A DNA stretch of 64,000 nucleotides from assembly GCA_963757115.1 (NCBI GenBank), contig CAVWQV010000018.1, positions 1-64,000 of the forward strand, in the 5' to 3' direction. The translations under genes were made by a program, and so were the position numbers. The DNA is from CAVWQV01 sp963757115. GTDB taxonomy: Bacteria; Pseudomonadota; Alphaproteobacteria; Acetobacterales; Acetobacteraceae. Below are positions 49,829 through 62,200 of this stretch, one piece after another (position 1 is the first letter of the stretch; each line of letters starts with the position of its first letter). The notes under the pieces were generated by a model. That model did no database searches and was not told the DNA's origin. It saw nothing but the letters and a program-made list of their open reading frames with translations.

Positions 49829-51039
49829 ATGGCTCCCTGGCTAACCTTGGTGGGGATCGGCGAGGACGGCGCTGACGGCCTGAGCCGCGCGGCGCGGGCC
49901 GCCATCAGCGAAGCCGAATTGGTCGCGGGCGGCGCGCGCCACCTCGCGCTGGCCGACCGGCTCATCGCGCGGGAGCGGCTGGCCTGGCCACGGCCAATCG
50001 AGGCGGCGTTCCCGCTGCTGCTGCAACGGCGGCCCCGGCCGGTGGTGGTGCTCGCGTCGGGCGATCCTTACTGGTTCGGCATCGGCACCGCGCTGGCCGG
50101 ACACGTGCCGACGTCGGAAACGCGCTGCTTCCCCGTGCCGTCCGCTTTCTCGCTCGCCTGCGCGCGGCTCGGCTGGGCCTTGCAGGATTGCACCCTGCTC
50201 TCGTTCTGCGGTCGCCCGCTCGCGGCACTGATCCCGGCTCTGCAGCCCGGCGCGCGCATCCTCGGTCTTTCGGCCGATGCGAGCACGCCCCACGACGTCG
50301 CTGCGTTGCTTCGCGCGCGGGGTTTCGGCCCGTCGCGGCTTCATGTTCTGGAGGCGCTCGGCGGCCCGCGTGAACGGGTGCGGACCGCATCGGCGGGCGG
50401 CGGTCGATCTCGCCGACATCCAGGCGCTCAACATGCTGGCGATCGAGGCCGCGCCGGAGCCGGGCTCAGAGTCATCCCGCTCGCCACGGGCCTCCCGGAG
50501 ACCAGCTTTCGCCATGACGGGCAGCTCACCAAGCGCGAGGTGCGGGCCGTCACGCTGTCCGCCCTCGCGCCACGGCAGGGCGAACTCTTGTGGGATATCG
50601 GATGCGGCTCGGGCTCGGTCGGCATCGAATGGCTGCTGCGCCATTCCGCCAACCGCGCCATCGGGGTCGAGGCGCGCGCCGGACCGCGCGGAGCGCGCCG
50701 CGCGCAACGCGGCCGCCCTCGGTGTGCCGCGACTCGAGGTCGTCACCAGGCCGGGCACCCGGCGCGTTGGCGGGCTTGCCGGCGCCCGACGCCGTGTTCA
50801 TCGGCGGCGGCGCCCACGAGTCCGGGATGATCGACGCCGGCTGGGCGGCGTTGCGCCCGGGCGGAAGGCTGGTCGCCAACGCCGTGACGATCGAGACGGA
50901 GGCCGCGTGCTCGCGGGCCGGGCCCGGCTGGGCGGCACGCTCACGCGCATCAGCATCGAGCGGCTCGACAGCATCGGCGGCATGCACGGCTTTCGGCCGG
51001 CGATGACGGTGACGCAATGGGCTGGCGGTGAAACCGTGA
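49829..51039 (+). pseudogene. cobL: Precorrin-6Y C5,15-methyltransferase (decarboxylating), frameshifted
   Basis: A CbiE-CbiT fusion that methylates C5 and C15 and removes the C12 acetate carboxyl. ATG 49829: MAPWLTLVGIGEDGADGLSR, AAISEAELVAGGARHLALAD, PVVVLASGDPYWFGIGTALA and ALQDCTLLSFCGRPLAALIP (CbiE half); after a frame change near 50390 the CbiT half with FRHDGQLTKREVRAVTLSAL, ELLWDIGCGSGSVGIEWLLR (SAM site), DAVFIGGGAHESGMIDAGWA and RLDSIGGMHGFRPAMTVTQW. The first 190 residues read cleanly. Ends at TGA 51037-51039. Confidence 0.88.
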
Positions 51040-51411
51040 GTGCGTGTCGCCGGCCTCGGATGCCGACGCGACTGTGCCGCTGCGCGATCTCGCGGCGCTG
51101 GATGCGCCTGCGCGCGAGCGCGGGCCGGGCGGCGCGGACGAGCTCGCCGCTCCCGCTTTCAAGCGCGGCGGAAGCCGGGCTAGCCGAGGCGGCGGCGCGG
51201 CTCGGCGTTCCGCTCGTCCTCATCGACGACGCGGCGCTGGCGGACGCGCAGACGCGCTGCGTCACCCGCTCGGAGCGCGCCGGCAGGCCGACCGGCTTCG
51301 CCTCGGTTGCGGAAGCGGCGGCGCTGGCTGCCGTCGGCGCGGGCGCCGCTGCTGCTGCCGCGCATCGCGGCGAGCGCGCGCGACCTGCGCGCTGGCCGAG
51401 GCGCGGACTGA
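51036..51411 (+). pseudogene. cobE: CobE/CbiG C-terminal-like protein, frameshifted
   Basis: A small protein (about 125 residues) between cobL and cobM. Reading across frames: RVAGLGCRRDCAAA, FKxAEAGLAEAAARLGVPLV, LIDDAALADAQTRCVTRSER and TGFASVAEAAALAAVGAGA, LLLPRIASARATCALAEAR. That is the CobE pattern, equivalent to the C-terminal domain of CbiG. CobE is required for cobalamin synthesis in Pseudomonas but its activity is not defined. Start GTG 51036 overlaps cobL. Confidence 0.75.
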
Positions 51412-51413
51412 CG

Positions 51414-52140
51414 GTGCATTTCATCGGCGCCGGGCCGGGCGCGCCCGACCTCATCACGGTGCGCGGGCGCGACCTGCTCGCACATTGCCCGGTGTGTCTC
51501 TATGCCGGCTCGATCGTGCCGCGCGCCATGCTGGCGCATTGCCCGCCGGACGCGCGGCTGGTGGATACCGCCCCGCTGTCGCTTGGACGCGATCGAGGCG
51601 GAGTATGTCGCGGCGCACGCGGCGGGCCAGGACGTCGCGCGGCTGCATTCGGGCGACCTTTCGATCTACAGCGCCGTCGCCGAGCAGACTCCGGCGGCTC
51701 GACCGCCGCGGCATCCCCTGGACGCTCACGCCCGGCGTGCCTGCCTTCGCCGCCGCCGCGGCGGCACTCGGACGCGAGCTGACCGTGCCGGGAGTTGCGC
51801 AAAGCGTGGTGCTGACGCGGCTGGAGGGCCGCGCCTCGGCAATGCCGGCAGCGCGAGACGCTGGCAGCGTTCGGCGCGACCGGGGCGACGCTCGCGATCC
51901 ACCTCGCCGTGCATCGCGCTCGAGCGAGGTGGTCGAGGAGTTGACGCCGCTCTACGGCGCGGACTGCCCGGCCGCGATCGTGGCGCGGGCGAGCTGGCCA
52001 GACGAGCGCATTCTGCGCGGAACCCTCAGCGACATCGAAGCCAAGCTCGCCGCCGAGCCGGCCGAGCGCATGGCGCTGATCCTGGTCGGCCCCGCCCTGG
52101 AACCCGACGGCTTCCGCGACAGCGCGCTCTACGATGCCGC

Positions 52141-52165
<25 letters not shown>
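51414..52165 (+). pseudogene. cobM: Precorrin-4 C11-methyltransferase, frameshifted
   Basis: SAM-dependent methylase of the same fold as CobI and CobJ. GTG 51414: VHFIGAGPGAPDLITVRGRD, LLAHCPVCLYAGSIVPRAML, HCPPDARLVDTAPLSL; then in other frames AEYVAAHAAGQDVARLHSGD, LSIYSAVAEQ, HPLDAHA/TPGVPAFAAAAAALGREL, SVVLTRLEGRASAMP and LVGPALEPDGFRDSALYDAA, ending YPRRFRA at 52165. About four frame switches. It converges on cbiD with a small overlap. Confidence 0.87.
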
Positions 52166-53237
<1,072 letters not shown>

Positions 53238-53268
53238 GGCGCAAGCTATAGGAGCGGGGCCGCCCGCT

Positions 53269-54627
53269 GTCAGGCTCGGCCTGACTGCCTCGGCCGCGAC
53301 GCCGCGCGGGCTCCTGGTCGCCGCCCCCCGCTCGGGATCGGGCAAGACCACCGTGACCTTGGCACTGCTCGCCGCACTCCGCCGGCGGGGCGTTGCGGTG
53401 CAGCGCTGCGAAAGGCGGCCCGGACTACATCGACCCTGCCTTCCATGCGGTCGCGACCGGCGCCCCGGTGGTCAATCTCGATAGCTGGGCCATGCCGCCG
53501 CCGCTTCTCGGGGCGCTGGCCGCCGACGGGCCGCCGACGGGGCGACGCTGCTGGTGGTGGAATCGGCGATGGGGCTGTTCGACGGGATCGCCGCGCCGCC
53601 GGGCCGCACCGGCGCGGCGGCGGACCTTGCAGCACGGCTGCGCCTGCCGGTGCTGCTGGTGCTGGACGTGTCCGGCCAGTCGCAAAGTGCCGCCGCCGTC
53701 GCGCGCGGCTTCATGGTCGCACGATCCGGCCATCCGCATTGCCGGGGCCGTGCTGAACAGGGTCGGGAGCGAGCGGCACCGCCAGGCTGTCACCGAAGCG
53801 ATCGAAGCGATCGGCCTGCCGGTGCTCGGCAGCCTGCCGCGCGATCCGGCGCTAGTTCTGCCTGAACGGCACCTGGGTCTGGTGCAGGCGATCGAGCACG
53901 GGACCCTGCCCGACTTTTTGCAGGCACTCGCCGCCGTCGCGGAACAGCGGTCTCGATCTCGCTGCGATCGTCGCCCTCGCGGCACCTCTTCCGCGCGCCC
54001 GAGGGCAACCCGGCTTTGCTGCCGCCGCCGGGGCAGCGGGTGGCGCTCGCCTCCGACGCGGCGTTCAGCTTCATCTACCCGCATCTGCTCGCCGGGTGGC
54101 GCGCGCGCCGGCGCCGAAATCGTCGCCGTTCTCGCCGTTGGCCGACGAGCCGCCGCCGCCCGACTGCGATGCCTGCTGGCTCCCGGGCGGCTACCCCGAG
54201 CTGCATGCGGGCCGCCTCGCGGCTGCCGGGCGATTCCGGGCCGGGCTCGCCCGCTTCGCCCAGGACCGGCCGGTGCATGGCGAGTGCGGCGGCTTCATGG
54301 TGCTCGGCCAAGGCTTGAGGACGCGGACCGGGTCGATCACCGCATGGCCGGGCTGCTCGGTCACACGACAAGCTTCGCTCGCCGCCGCCTCCATCTCGGC
54401 TACCGGGAAGCGGTGCTGCGTGCGGATTGCCCGATCGGGTCGGCCGGAGCCGTGCTGCGCGGCCACGAATATCCACCACGCGACGCTTACCGACGCCGGC
54501 ACTGACGCGCCGCTCTGCGATCTCCGCGGACGGACTAGGCAGCCCGCTCGGTCCCGCCGGGGGACGAAGAGGGCGGGTGAGCGGCAGCTCTTCTTCCACG
54601 TCATCGCGAGCGGAAGAGCCCCTATGA
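53269..54627 (+). pseudogene. cobB: Cobyrinic acid a,c-diamide synthase, frameshifted
   Basis: ATP- and glutamine-dependent amidase for the a and c carboxylates. Reading across frames: RGLLVAAPRSGSGKTTVTLA (P-loop), GPDYIDPAFHAVATGAPVVN, LDSWAMPPPLLGALAA, LLVVESAMGLFDGIAAPPGR, LPVLLVLDVSGQSQSAAAVA, RIAGAVLNRVGSERHRQAVT, HLGLVQAIEHGTLPDFLQAL, VALASDAAFSFIYPHLLAGW, ACWLPGGYPELHAGRLAAAG and VHGECGGFMVLGQGL (catalytic Cys). No ATG stands at the expected N-terminus, so the start is approximate. At least seven frame switches. Overlaps cobT by 4 bases. Confidence 0.85.
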
Positions 54628-55637
54628 TCACGCTCGACGGGCTGCGCGACGCCTGCCTCGATCTGCCGCGCCCGGACGACGTCGCGGCCGACGCGGTGCG
54701 CCAGCGCCAGGCCATGCTGACCAAGCCGCCCGGCAGCCTCGGCCGACTCGAGGACCTGGTGGCGTGGCTCGCCCGCTGGCAGGGCCGCGCGATGCCGCGG
54801 CTCGACCGGGTGGACGTCCTGGTGTTCGCCGGCAATCACGGCGTCACGGCGCAAGGCGTGTCGCCCTACCCCGCCGCGGTGACGGCGCAGATGGTCGCCA
54901 ACTTCGCGGCCGGCGGGGCGGCGATCAATCAGCTCGCGCTGATGGCCGGGGCTCGGCTCTGCCGTCATGCCGCTGGACCTCGAGCGCCCGACGCAGGATT
55001 TCACGCAAGCCCCGGCGATGGACGAGGCGGATTTCCTCGAGGCGGTCCGGGCCGGCTATCGCGGCGGTGCGGCCCGGCACCGACCTTCTCTGCTCTGGGC
55101 GAGATGGGGATCGGCAACACCACGGCTGCGGCGGCCGTTTGCCGCGGCGCTGCTGGGCGGCGAGCGGCGCGGCTGGGCCGGCCGGGGCACCGGGGTCGAC
55201 GATGCCGGGCTCGCGCGCAAGGTGGCGCGCCATCGACGCCGGCGCTCGCAGCGACATCGCGCGACGCCTGCGCGATCCGCTGCACGCGGCCCGCTGCCTC
55301 GGCGGACGCGAACTTGCGGCCATTCTCGGAGCGGCGATCGCCGCGCGGCGAGCCGGATGCCCGTGCTGCTGGACGGCTTCGTTTGCACCGCCGCCGCCGC
55401 GCCGCTGCGCGCATCGCGCGCCGGTGCGCTCGACCACGCCCAGCTCGCGCACGTGTCGGCCGAGGCCGGCCATCGGGCGCTGGTCGACAGCGCTTGGACT
55501 GGCGCCGCTGCTCGATCTCGGGATGCGCCTCGGGGAGGCTCCGGAGCGGCGCTGGCGGTCCCGTTGCTGCGCGCAGCAGTCGCGTGCCACGCGGCATGGC
55601 AACGTTCACCGAAGCCGGCGTTACGGACCGGACCTGA
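54624..55637 (+). pseudogene. cobT: Nicotinate-nucleotide-dimethylbenzimidazole phosphoribosyltransferase, frameshifted
   Basis: Makes alpha-ribazole phosphate for the lower ligand (called CobU in Pseudomonas). ATG 54624: ADAVRQRQAMLTKPPGSLGR, VDVLVFAGNHGVTAQGVSPY, AAVTAQMVANFAAGGAAINQ. Two or more compensating shifts follow: PLDLERPTQDFTQAPAMDEA in one frame, SALGEMGIGNTTAAAAVC in the original, GMPVLLDGFVCTAAAAPLRA and AQLAHVSAEAGHRALVDALG in others, then back to MATFTEAGVTDRT and the stop at 55637. The catalytic Glu of family enzymes lies in the late GFVxxAAA region context. TGATG overlap with cobS. Confidence 0.87.
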
Positions 55638-56382
55638 TGCCGCGCCGAACTCTGCCGGGCGCGTTCGCTGTTGCTGACCCGCCTGCCGGCGGGACGGCTG
55701 CTCGGACGCGGCCGCCGAGCCTGCGCGCGGCGTCTGGGCCTATCCGCTGGTCGGCGTGCGTGGTCGGCGGTCTCGCGGGCGCCGCCTATCTGCGGTCGGG
55801 CAGCGCCGGCCTGCCAGCCTCGTTCTGCGCCTGCTGGACGCTGCGCCGTTGCGGTGCTGCTCACCGGCGGCCTGCACGAGGACGGTCTGGCCGACACCGC
55901 CGACGGGTTCGGTGGCGGTCGCGACGCCCGCGCGCAAGCTGGACATCATGCGCGACAGCCGCATCGGGAGCTACGCTGCGCTGGCGTTGATGATCTCGCT
56001 CGGCGTCCGGGGAGCCGCGATCGCAACACTAAGGGAGCCCGGCGCCGTCCTCGTGGCACTCGTCGCCGCCGGCGCGCTTGGCCGCGGCGCCATAATCGGT
56101 CTTTTGTTCCTGCTTCGCCCGGCTCGCTCCGATGGCCTCGGGTCGTCGCTCGGTTCCGCTCCGCCGGTTTCCGGGTGGCTGGGCGTTGCGCTCGCAATGG
56201 CCAGCGCAGTGCCGCTCGGACGAGGCGCTTTCGTTTTGGTGGGCGCCAGCGCGGTCGCCACGCTGGCCTTCGCCGCGCTCGCCCGGCGGCAAGTGGGCGG
56301 CTATACGGGCGACGTGCTCGGGGCCGGTGAGCAGATCGTAGAGTGCGCTGCCGTCAGCATTGCGGCGAGCTTCGCCGTCTGA
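55637..56382 (+). pseudogene. cobS: Adenosylcobinamide-GDP ribazoletransferase (cobalamin synthase), frameshifted
   Basis: Integral membrane enzyme that joins alpha-ribazole to adenosylcobinamide-GDP, the last assembly step. From ATG 55637: LLTRLPAGRLLGRG, then across frame changes VVGGLAGAAYLRSGSAGLPA, AVAVLLTGGLHEDGLADTAD, GFGGGRDARAK and LDIMRDSRIGSYAALALMIS (Asp-rich metal site GLHEDGLADxxDG), followed by an undisturbed C-terminal frame with four hydrophobic helices, ending AASFAV at 56382. About five switches, all in the first 300 bases. Confidence 0.87.
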
Positions 56383-56386
56383 CCGG

Positions 56387-56824
56387 TCAAAACTTTCGCC
56401 GGCTCAGCAGACCGATGCCGAGCAAGCTCGCGCCGAGCATCGCAAGACCTGCGGGCTTGGCAGAAGCAAACCCGTCGAGCTCGTCGAGACTGAGCGGCCC
56501 TTCAAGATCCAGGTGGTTGCTGGGATCAGCGAAAATGCCGCCTAGAAAGAACACGGTGCCGCTGTTCGTATCGACCGTGAAGTATTCACTGCCGACTGCT
56601 GGTCCGAGAAGATCGTATTCGTTCGCCAATTCGCTGAATGACGCGAGCCGACCGTCAGCCCATCCGAGCGGAGCAAGCACGTGGCCAAATCCTTGCGGCT
56701 GCTCCGACATGTTGTTGAGTAAGTTGAACATTGGACCGGCCCGCGCGGGGCATGCTGGGCATAGGGCAGAGAGCGCCACCCCGGCCGCAAGCGCCCCGGC
56801 TTTCACTAGGTTGGTAGATCCCAC
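56387..56824 (-). CDS. Secreted protein with a PEP-CTERM-like C-terminal anchor
   Basis: A 145-residue protein with a Sec signal (MGSTNLVKAGALAAGVALSA, cut near ARAG), a short globular part (FTVDTNSGTVFFLGGIFADP) and a C-terminus KPAGLAMLGASLLGIGLLSR followed by RKF: a hydrophobic helix ending in basic residues, as in PEP-CTERM/exosortase substrates, but with KPAG where the PEP motif would be. It sits 4 bases from the cobS stop on the opposite strand. GGAACCTCC... upstream on the + strand gives a strong ribosome site for it (AGGAGG) just before ATG 56824. Function unknown. Confidence 0.65.
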   Translation of the reverse strand: MGSTNLVKAGALAAGVALSALCPACPARAGPMFNLLNNMSEQPQGFGHVLAPLGWADGRLASFSELANEYDLLGPAVGSEYFTVDTNSGTVFFLGGIFADPSNHLDLEGPLSLDELDGFASAKPAGLAMLGASLLGIGLLSRRKF

Positions 56825-57045
56825 GGGAACCTCCTTTTGGTTCCGATTACGCCCGCTGGGCGTGCAAGACGTTTTTCACGTGGGAAGGCTTTGCATCTCG
56901 TGTACCAACGGCACGAAAGACGAAGTTTCAAGGGCCTACTTGTTACGCAATTGTTTACTTCACCGGTACATGTAAGGTTTTACGACGATCTGACATGCTT
57001 GATAAGTAATGGTTCCGTAATGGTGCGCCCGCGAACCGGCTCGGT

Positions 57046-59660
57046 TCAGAACTGTTTAAGCAGTCGACCGATGTAGTCGAGCTCCGGTTGCGGCCGGCTA
57101 CGCTCGCCGCCTCTGCGGCGGAGCTCGTCCTGGATAAGGCGGTCGGCTGGCGTTCCATCTCCTCGGGAATGCGCACGCTGTCGCTGTCGTCGGAGCCGGC
57201 ACTGCCTTGGCCGAGCTGGCGGCCAAGCGGGTCGCGCTTGGCGTCGCCGCGCTGGCCTGTTTGCGAGCCCGGAAGACACTATCCCGATCGCCCCGACCGT
57301 CCTGAAGGCCAAGGCCGGCTTCCCCGGACCCCTCGCCCTCCTCGCCCTGGCCGGACTGGCCGCGCCCGAACTGCCGCGCCATTTGCCGCCCCATTTCGCG
57401 CCCGCCCTTCTGCAGCGCCTCGATGGCGCGCTGCTCGGCCTGCCCGGCGGGGCCATCTCTCCCTTGCCCCAGCGCTTCCCCGGCATCGCGCATCGCCTGA
57501 TCTGCGTCACCGAGGCTGCGCGGAACCTCGCCCGTGAGGTCGCCGAACTGCTGCATGAGTTCGCCGAGCGCGCGGCGCAGCGCCCGCTGGATCCGCTGAT
57601 CGTCCTCGTGCCCCCCCGCGCCTCGCCATTTTTCCCATCGGCGCTTTTCGACCATCGGCACCCTTGCCAGGCGATTTGCATGGGCGCGCGCGAGCCCGGC
57701 GGCCGATCGGCGCGCTGTCTCTTCCGAGGACCGCTCTTGCGCCCGGTCGAGCAGCCGCCCCTGACGGCCGATCATGTCCTGCAGGGCGCCGATCTGTTGC
57801 TGCCCGCGCTGACGCTTGGCCGAGTTGTCCGCCGACTTGCGTGAGCCGTGCTCGGGACGGGCATTCTGCAGTTGTTCGAGCATCTCTCAGCTCGGCCATC
57901 CGCTGCTGCGCTTCTTCCATTCGTCCCTGCCGCGCGGCATCGCGCGCCGCCTCTGCGGTGTGATCTGAGGTCGCGTTCGTCCAGGCGCTGAGCGTCCCGA
58001 TCGGGCGAGCTTCGGCGTTCGCGCCGGGCCTGGTCGCGCAGCGCGTCCAAGTGGTCGCGGCCGCCGCCTCCAACTCCGACAGCTTGCGGTCCAGCTCGGC
58101 GCGGTTTGCTTCCGTGGTCTCCCGGTCGCGCGCTCAAGCGCCTCCCGGGCCGCTTGGCGAGCGGCTTCGAGCGAGCGAGCGGTGCGTTCGGTGCGCCATC
58201 CTCTAGGTGCAGCGCCAACTCCCACATCGGCACCTGCGGTCTCGAACGGCCGCCGGTTCGGGGTCGCGCAAGAGCCGCTGGTGGATGTCGGCGAGGTTCA
58301 GGAAGCTCCCGGAATCCAGGGCCAGTGCCTCGGACGTGCCCAGCATGGCGCCGAGCAGCCGCAGCGCGTTGTCGCGGTCCTCTGGGTCGAGGCTGAGGCC
58401 TTTGCGCACCTCGACCAGCATCCGGGCGATCGGGTTGCGGAATGCGCGCTCGGGCAGCGTGAAGCCCGCATCCGCGCTGGCGGCGTTGAGCCCGGCGGCG
58501 TTCCGCCCGACCAACCGAGCGGTTACCGCAAGCCCGGCCCACGGATGGCTCGTCAAGTCCTGCAACACGACAGCCTTGGCCGATCTAGTAGTGCCGCCGG
58601 GCACCGGGATCGTGACGAGCAGGGGCGGCGCCTCAGGCCGCGCCGCCAAGCGGATTTCCGCGCCCAACTGAGACCACGCCATAGGCGTCGGAAGCTTGCC
58701 ACGGAAGCCGGGTCTGGAGACTGCGCGCCGCTTGGCCCGGCGGTTCGGTCCAGGCGAGGTCGGGCGGTTGGTCGGCGACCAAGGCGACGTCCCACGCCGC
58801 CAGTTCGCGGCCATCGCGTGTCACCTCCAGCCTGCCACCGGCCTCGAGATCGAGCTCCCCTTGGAAGCTTCCCCGCATCCAGGCCCCGGAACCGTTCGCC
58901 TCCGGCCATTCAAGACGAGAGACGGCGCCGCGCCGTCACCTCCGGTCAGGCTCGCGGTCGCATGCGCGCCGGCGGGCACTGAAGGTCGGTTGCCGGGCTT
59001 GAGGAAAACCGGGGGCGAGGCCGGTATAGGCCGGCGGCGAAATCCAGACCTGCAGCTGCGCAGCGGGGGCCCGGCACTGCTGGAAGCGATGGGCTGAACG
59101 CTTCGGCCAGGCGCGACGGCGCCTCCGGACCGGCGATGACGAGGGGGGGCCACCAGCGCCACGGCCAGGCCTCCCCGCGGGCGCGACGGTCAATCCGGGC
59201 GAGGCCGGGGCGCGGCAGCCCGACCCGCAGCCGCCGCACTTGACGACACGCGCGACACGTGCGCCTGCCACAATGCGTCCTGGCGCCGGGTCGGCGTCCG
59301 CTGGGGCGCGCGCCGGCCGGTCGGCGAGCACGGCGAGCGGCTCGGTGCCGGAGGCCCGACGCTGCCTCCGAGCCGACGGTCCGCCGCACGGGCATCCGGC
59401 AGCCGCAGCCCGAGCAGGCCACGCACCAGCAGCCCGCCGCACGCGACCACCGAAACCGCCAGCAGCCCCAGATGCGCCCACGGCGGAAGCAGGCGCAGGA
59501 ATGCCGGCGAGGGCGAGGCAGATAAACAACCCGGCCACCCCGAGGGCCGGCCACAAACCGGCCAAAGCAGCTCGAACAGCAAGGCAAGCCGGGCGGCGAC
59601 GCGCCGGATTTTCAGCCGATGGAGCAGCCGGTCGACTTCGCTCGGTTCCGGCACGCTCAT
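57046..59660 (-). pseudogene. TIGR02302 family protein (DUF4175), frameshifted
   Basis: A large alphaproteobacterial protein (normally about 850 residues). ATG 59660 gives MSVPEPSEVDRLLHRLKIRR, ARLALLFELLWPVCGRPSGW and two or three N-terminal membrane helices (ALGVAGLFICLALAGIPA in another frame). The middle has FxISPPAYTGLAP and VVLQDLTSHPWAGLAVTARL. The C-terminal third is a long Gln- and Arg-rich helical region (ALRRALGELMQQFGDLTGEV, AEQRAIEALQKGGREMGRQM) with glycine- and glutamine-rich linkers, ending QPELDYIGRLLKQF at 57046. At least eight frame switches. It overlaps lysA by 4 bases. Function unknown. Confidence 0.8.
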
Positions 59661-61004
59661 TCGGACCTCGGCAAGGCCAGCCAGTCGGGATTCGTTCGGC
59701 CGCCCACATGGCCTCGACGGGCTGGCGCGGGCGGATCGTCTCCCAGCGCGCCACTCGCCGACCATTGCGGCGGCGGCGAGCGGCCGGGCGTTGTAAGTGA
59801 GCTCATCACGGCACCATACGCGCCCGCGTCGAGGATCGCCACGCGCGCGCCGGGCCACCAGGGGCGGCAGCAGGCGCCCGCGCGCGAACGTGTCCCCGCT
59901 CTCGCATACCGGCCCGACCACGTCGGCAGGCTCTACGGGCGAGGTGGCGTCGATCGGTGAAAGCGGCACGATGCCGTGCCAGGCCTGGTAGAGGCTCGGC
60001 CGCACCAGGTCGTTCATCGCCGCGTCCAACACCACGAAGCGCGTCGGGCCGCTCCGCTTGACCAGGAGGACGGACGCGAGGAGCACCCCGGCCGGCCCCA
60101 CAAGCCAGCGCCCCGGCTCGAGGCGCCAACCCGCACCCGACGCCGGGCGAATGCCGCGAAGCGCGCCCGCGAGGGCCGGCGGGCTGGCCGGAAGCTCGTC
60201 GCGGTAAGGGATGCCGAAGCCGCCACCGCAATCCACGATCTCGTACGGCGTGGCCCGCGTGCGCGTAGTCGTGCAACCAAGCCCGTCATGCCGCGCGAAA
60301 GCTGCCCGGATACGGCGCCAACGCCAGGATTGGCGAGCCGATATGCGCGGCGAGCCCGATCGGGGCAAGCCGGGTAGTTCGGCCGCGCGGGCGTAAAGCG
60401 TGGCTGCACCCGGTAGGGGATGCCGAACTTGTCCCGCGCCCGCCCGGTGCTGATCTTGTCGTGGGTTCCGGCTTCCACGTCGGGATTGACGCGCAGCGCC
60501 ACCGACGCGGGGTCCGGCCGGCTAGCCACGGCGACCGCGGAAAGCGCCTGGAGCTCCTCGGCGCTCTCGACGTTGATCTGGCCCACCCCACGCTCAAGTG
60601 CCAGCCGCATCTCGTCCCCGGTCTTGCCGACCCCGGAAAACACGATGCGGATGCCGGATGCCCGCGGCGAGCGCCCGCAGCAACTCGCCGCCGCTGACCA
60701 CGTCCGCCCCGGCCCCCTCCGTTGCAAGCACGCGCAGCACGGCCAGATGATCGTTCGCCTTCACGGCGTAGTGGATCCGCGCGTCCACACCGTCCAGCGC
60801 CGCAGCGAGCGTACGATAGCGGCCGCGGATCGCATCGGCCGAGTAGACCCAAACCGGCGTGCCGAGCGCGTCGGCGATCGAGGCCAGCGGCACTCCGCTC
60901 AACAGCAGGCCGTCCATGGCGTGGATGGCCAGCGCCGGCCGCGCCGCGACCAGCTCGGCACCGGTTGGCTCAGGCGTGTCGGGACACGGCGTCGAGGACG
61001 GCAT
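59657..61004 (-). pseudogene. lysA: Diaminopimelate decarboxylase, frameshifted
   Basis: PLP enzyme making lysine from meso-diaminopimelate. ATG 61004: VPLASIADALGTPVWVYSAD, RIHYAVKANDHLAVLRVLAT with the PLP lysine in VKAN, GAGADVVSGGELLRALAAGI, then after a change RIVFSGVGKTGDEMRLALER, GVGQINVESAEELQALSAVA and LRVNPDVEAGTHDKISTGRA (HDKIxTGR). Later blocks are GLAAHIGSPI, VDCGGGFGIPYRDELP, RFVVLDAAMNDLVRPSLYQA, GPVCESGDTFARGRLLP and IVDAGAYGAVMSS. About eight frame switches; ends WLALPRSE at TGA 59657. Confidence 0.9.
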
Positions 61005-61203
61005 CGGGGCGAGCTTACGCGGTCCTGTCGTCGCCCCCAAACGCCGAGCGGCCGACACGGCAGTTGCAGGTTGTCCACGGCCGCTAGCAAATTGTATCAG
61101 TGGTTGATGAGCCGCGCCGGACAAACCCCCACCGCCGAGACATCAGGGTCGCTTCGCCTTTGTCCGCGCTTCCGCCCGACGTCAACCGGGCCGAAGGACC
61201 GGC

Positions 61204-62200
61204 GTGTTCCTCAAGGCGCGTGATGAGGCTGCCCGGCTGCCTGTACTTCCTCGCATACTATCGCGCGCTCGGGGTCGACCGCTTCCTTGTCGTCGACAAC
61301 CAATCGACGGATGGAACGACGGCGCTGCTCGGCGCGGAGGCGGACGTGCACCTGTTCTCGGCGGCAGGCTCGTTCGCCGCCGCTAGAGGCGGGCAGGCTT
61401 GGCTCGACGAATTGCTCGACCGATACGGTCCCGGGCACTGGTGCCTCACGGTCGACGCCGACGAGCTGCTCTGCTTTGCCCAGAGCGAAACGCTGGACCT
61501 CCCCGGGTTGTGCCGCCAGCTCGAGATGGAAGGGGCCGCGGGGCTCTCCTGCCTCATGCTCGACATGTACGGCGCCGAACCGCTCGGCGCGGCCTCTTAC
61601 CGCGCGGGCGAGCCGTTTCTCGCCGCCTGCCCGTGGTTCGACCCCGCGCCGTACTGGCGGACGAAGCCGAGCGCGGAGTGTCCGCCGCAGGAGATCTACG
61701 GCGGGGTGCGGCAGCGCGTGTTCTATCCGCACTGGGAGGCGCCGAGCCTTCGCTTGCGGGCCAGCGAGCAATGCTACGATTGGGCCAACCGCTTCGCCGC
61801 GATCCGGCGCAATCAAATGATCCAATCCTGGCGCGTGAAGCGGCCACCTAATCTCGCGAAGGTGCCGCTGGTGCGCTGGCAGCCGGGCTTGCGCTACCTG
61901 GCGGTCACACACCGGATCACGCCGGTGCGGCTGTCAGCCGGCAGCGGCTGTCTTCTCCACTTCAAGTTTCTGGGGGATTTCGGTGGCAAGGCCACCGAAG
62001 AAGCCAAGCGCGGCGAGTATTTCGACGGGGCGCGGGAGTACAAGCGTTACGCGGCCGTCATCGCGGAAGCGCCCGGGCTGGTGCTCTGGCATCCCGGGTC
62101 CGTCCGCTTCGAGGGGAGCGCGCAACTTTGCCATCTCGGCCTGATGACCCCGGTAGCGGGCGCGCGCACGCAGACGGCGCGGGAGCCGGCGTGTGCCTGA
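61204..62200 (+). pseudogene. Glycosyltransferase family 2-like protein, one frameshift near the start
   Basis: GT-A type protein of the short-N-terminus kind. VFLKARDEAARLPG opens in one frame (GTG 61204) and at about 61240 continues as YFLAYYRALGVDRFLVVDNQ, STDGTTALL, HWCLTVDADELLCF (DxD metal site), GLSCLMLDMYGAEPLG and LLHFKFLGDFGGKATEEAKR, to 62200. This matches the Glyco_tranf_2_4 group, often in polysaccharide or protein-glycan clusters. The upstream limit is uncertain; it overlaps the next gene by 8 bases. After the shift it reads cleanly for 320 residues. Confidence 0.75.
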
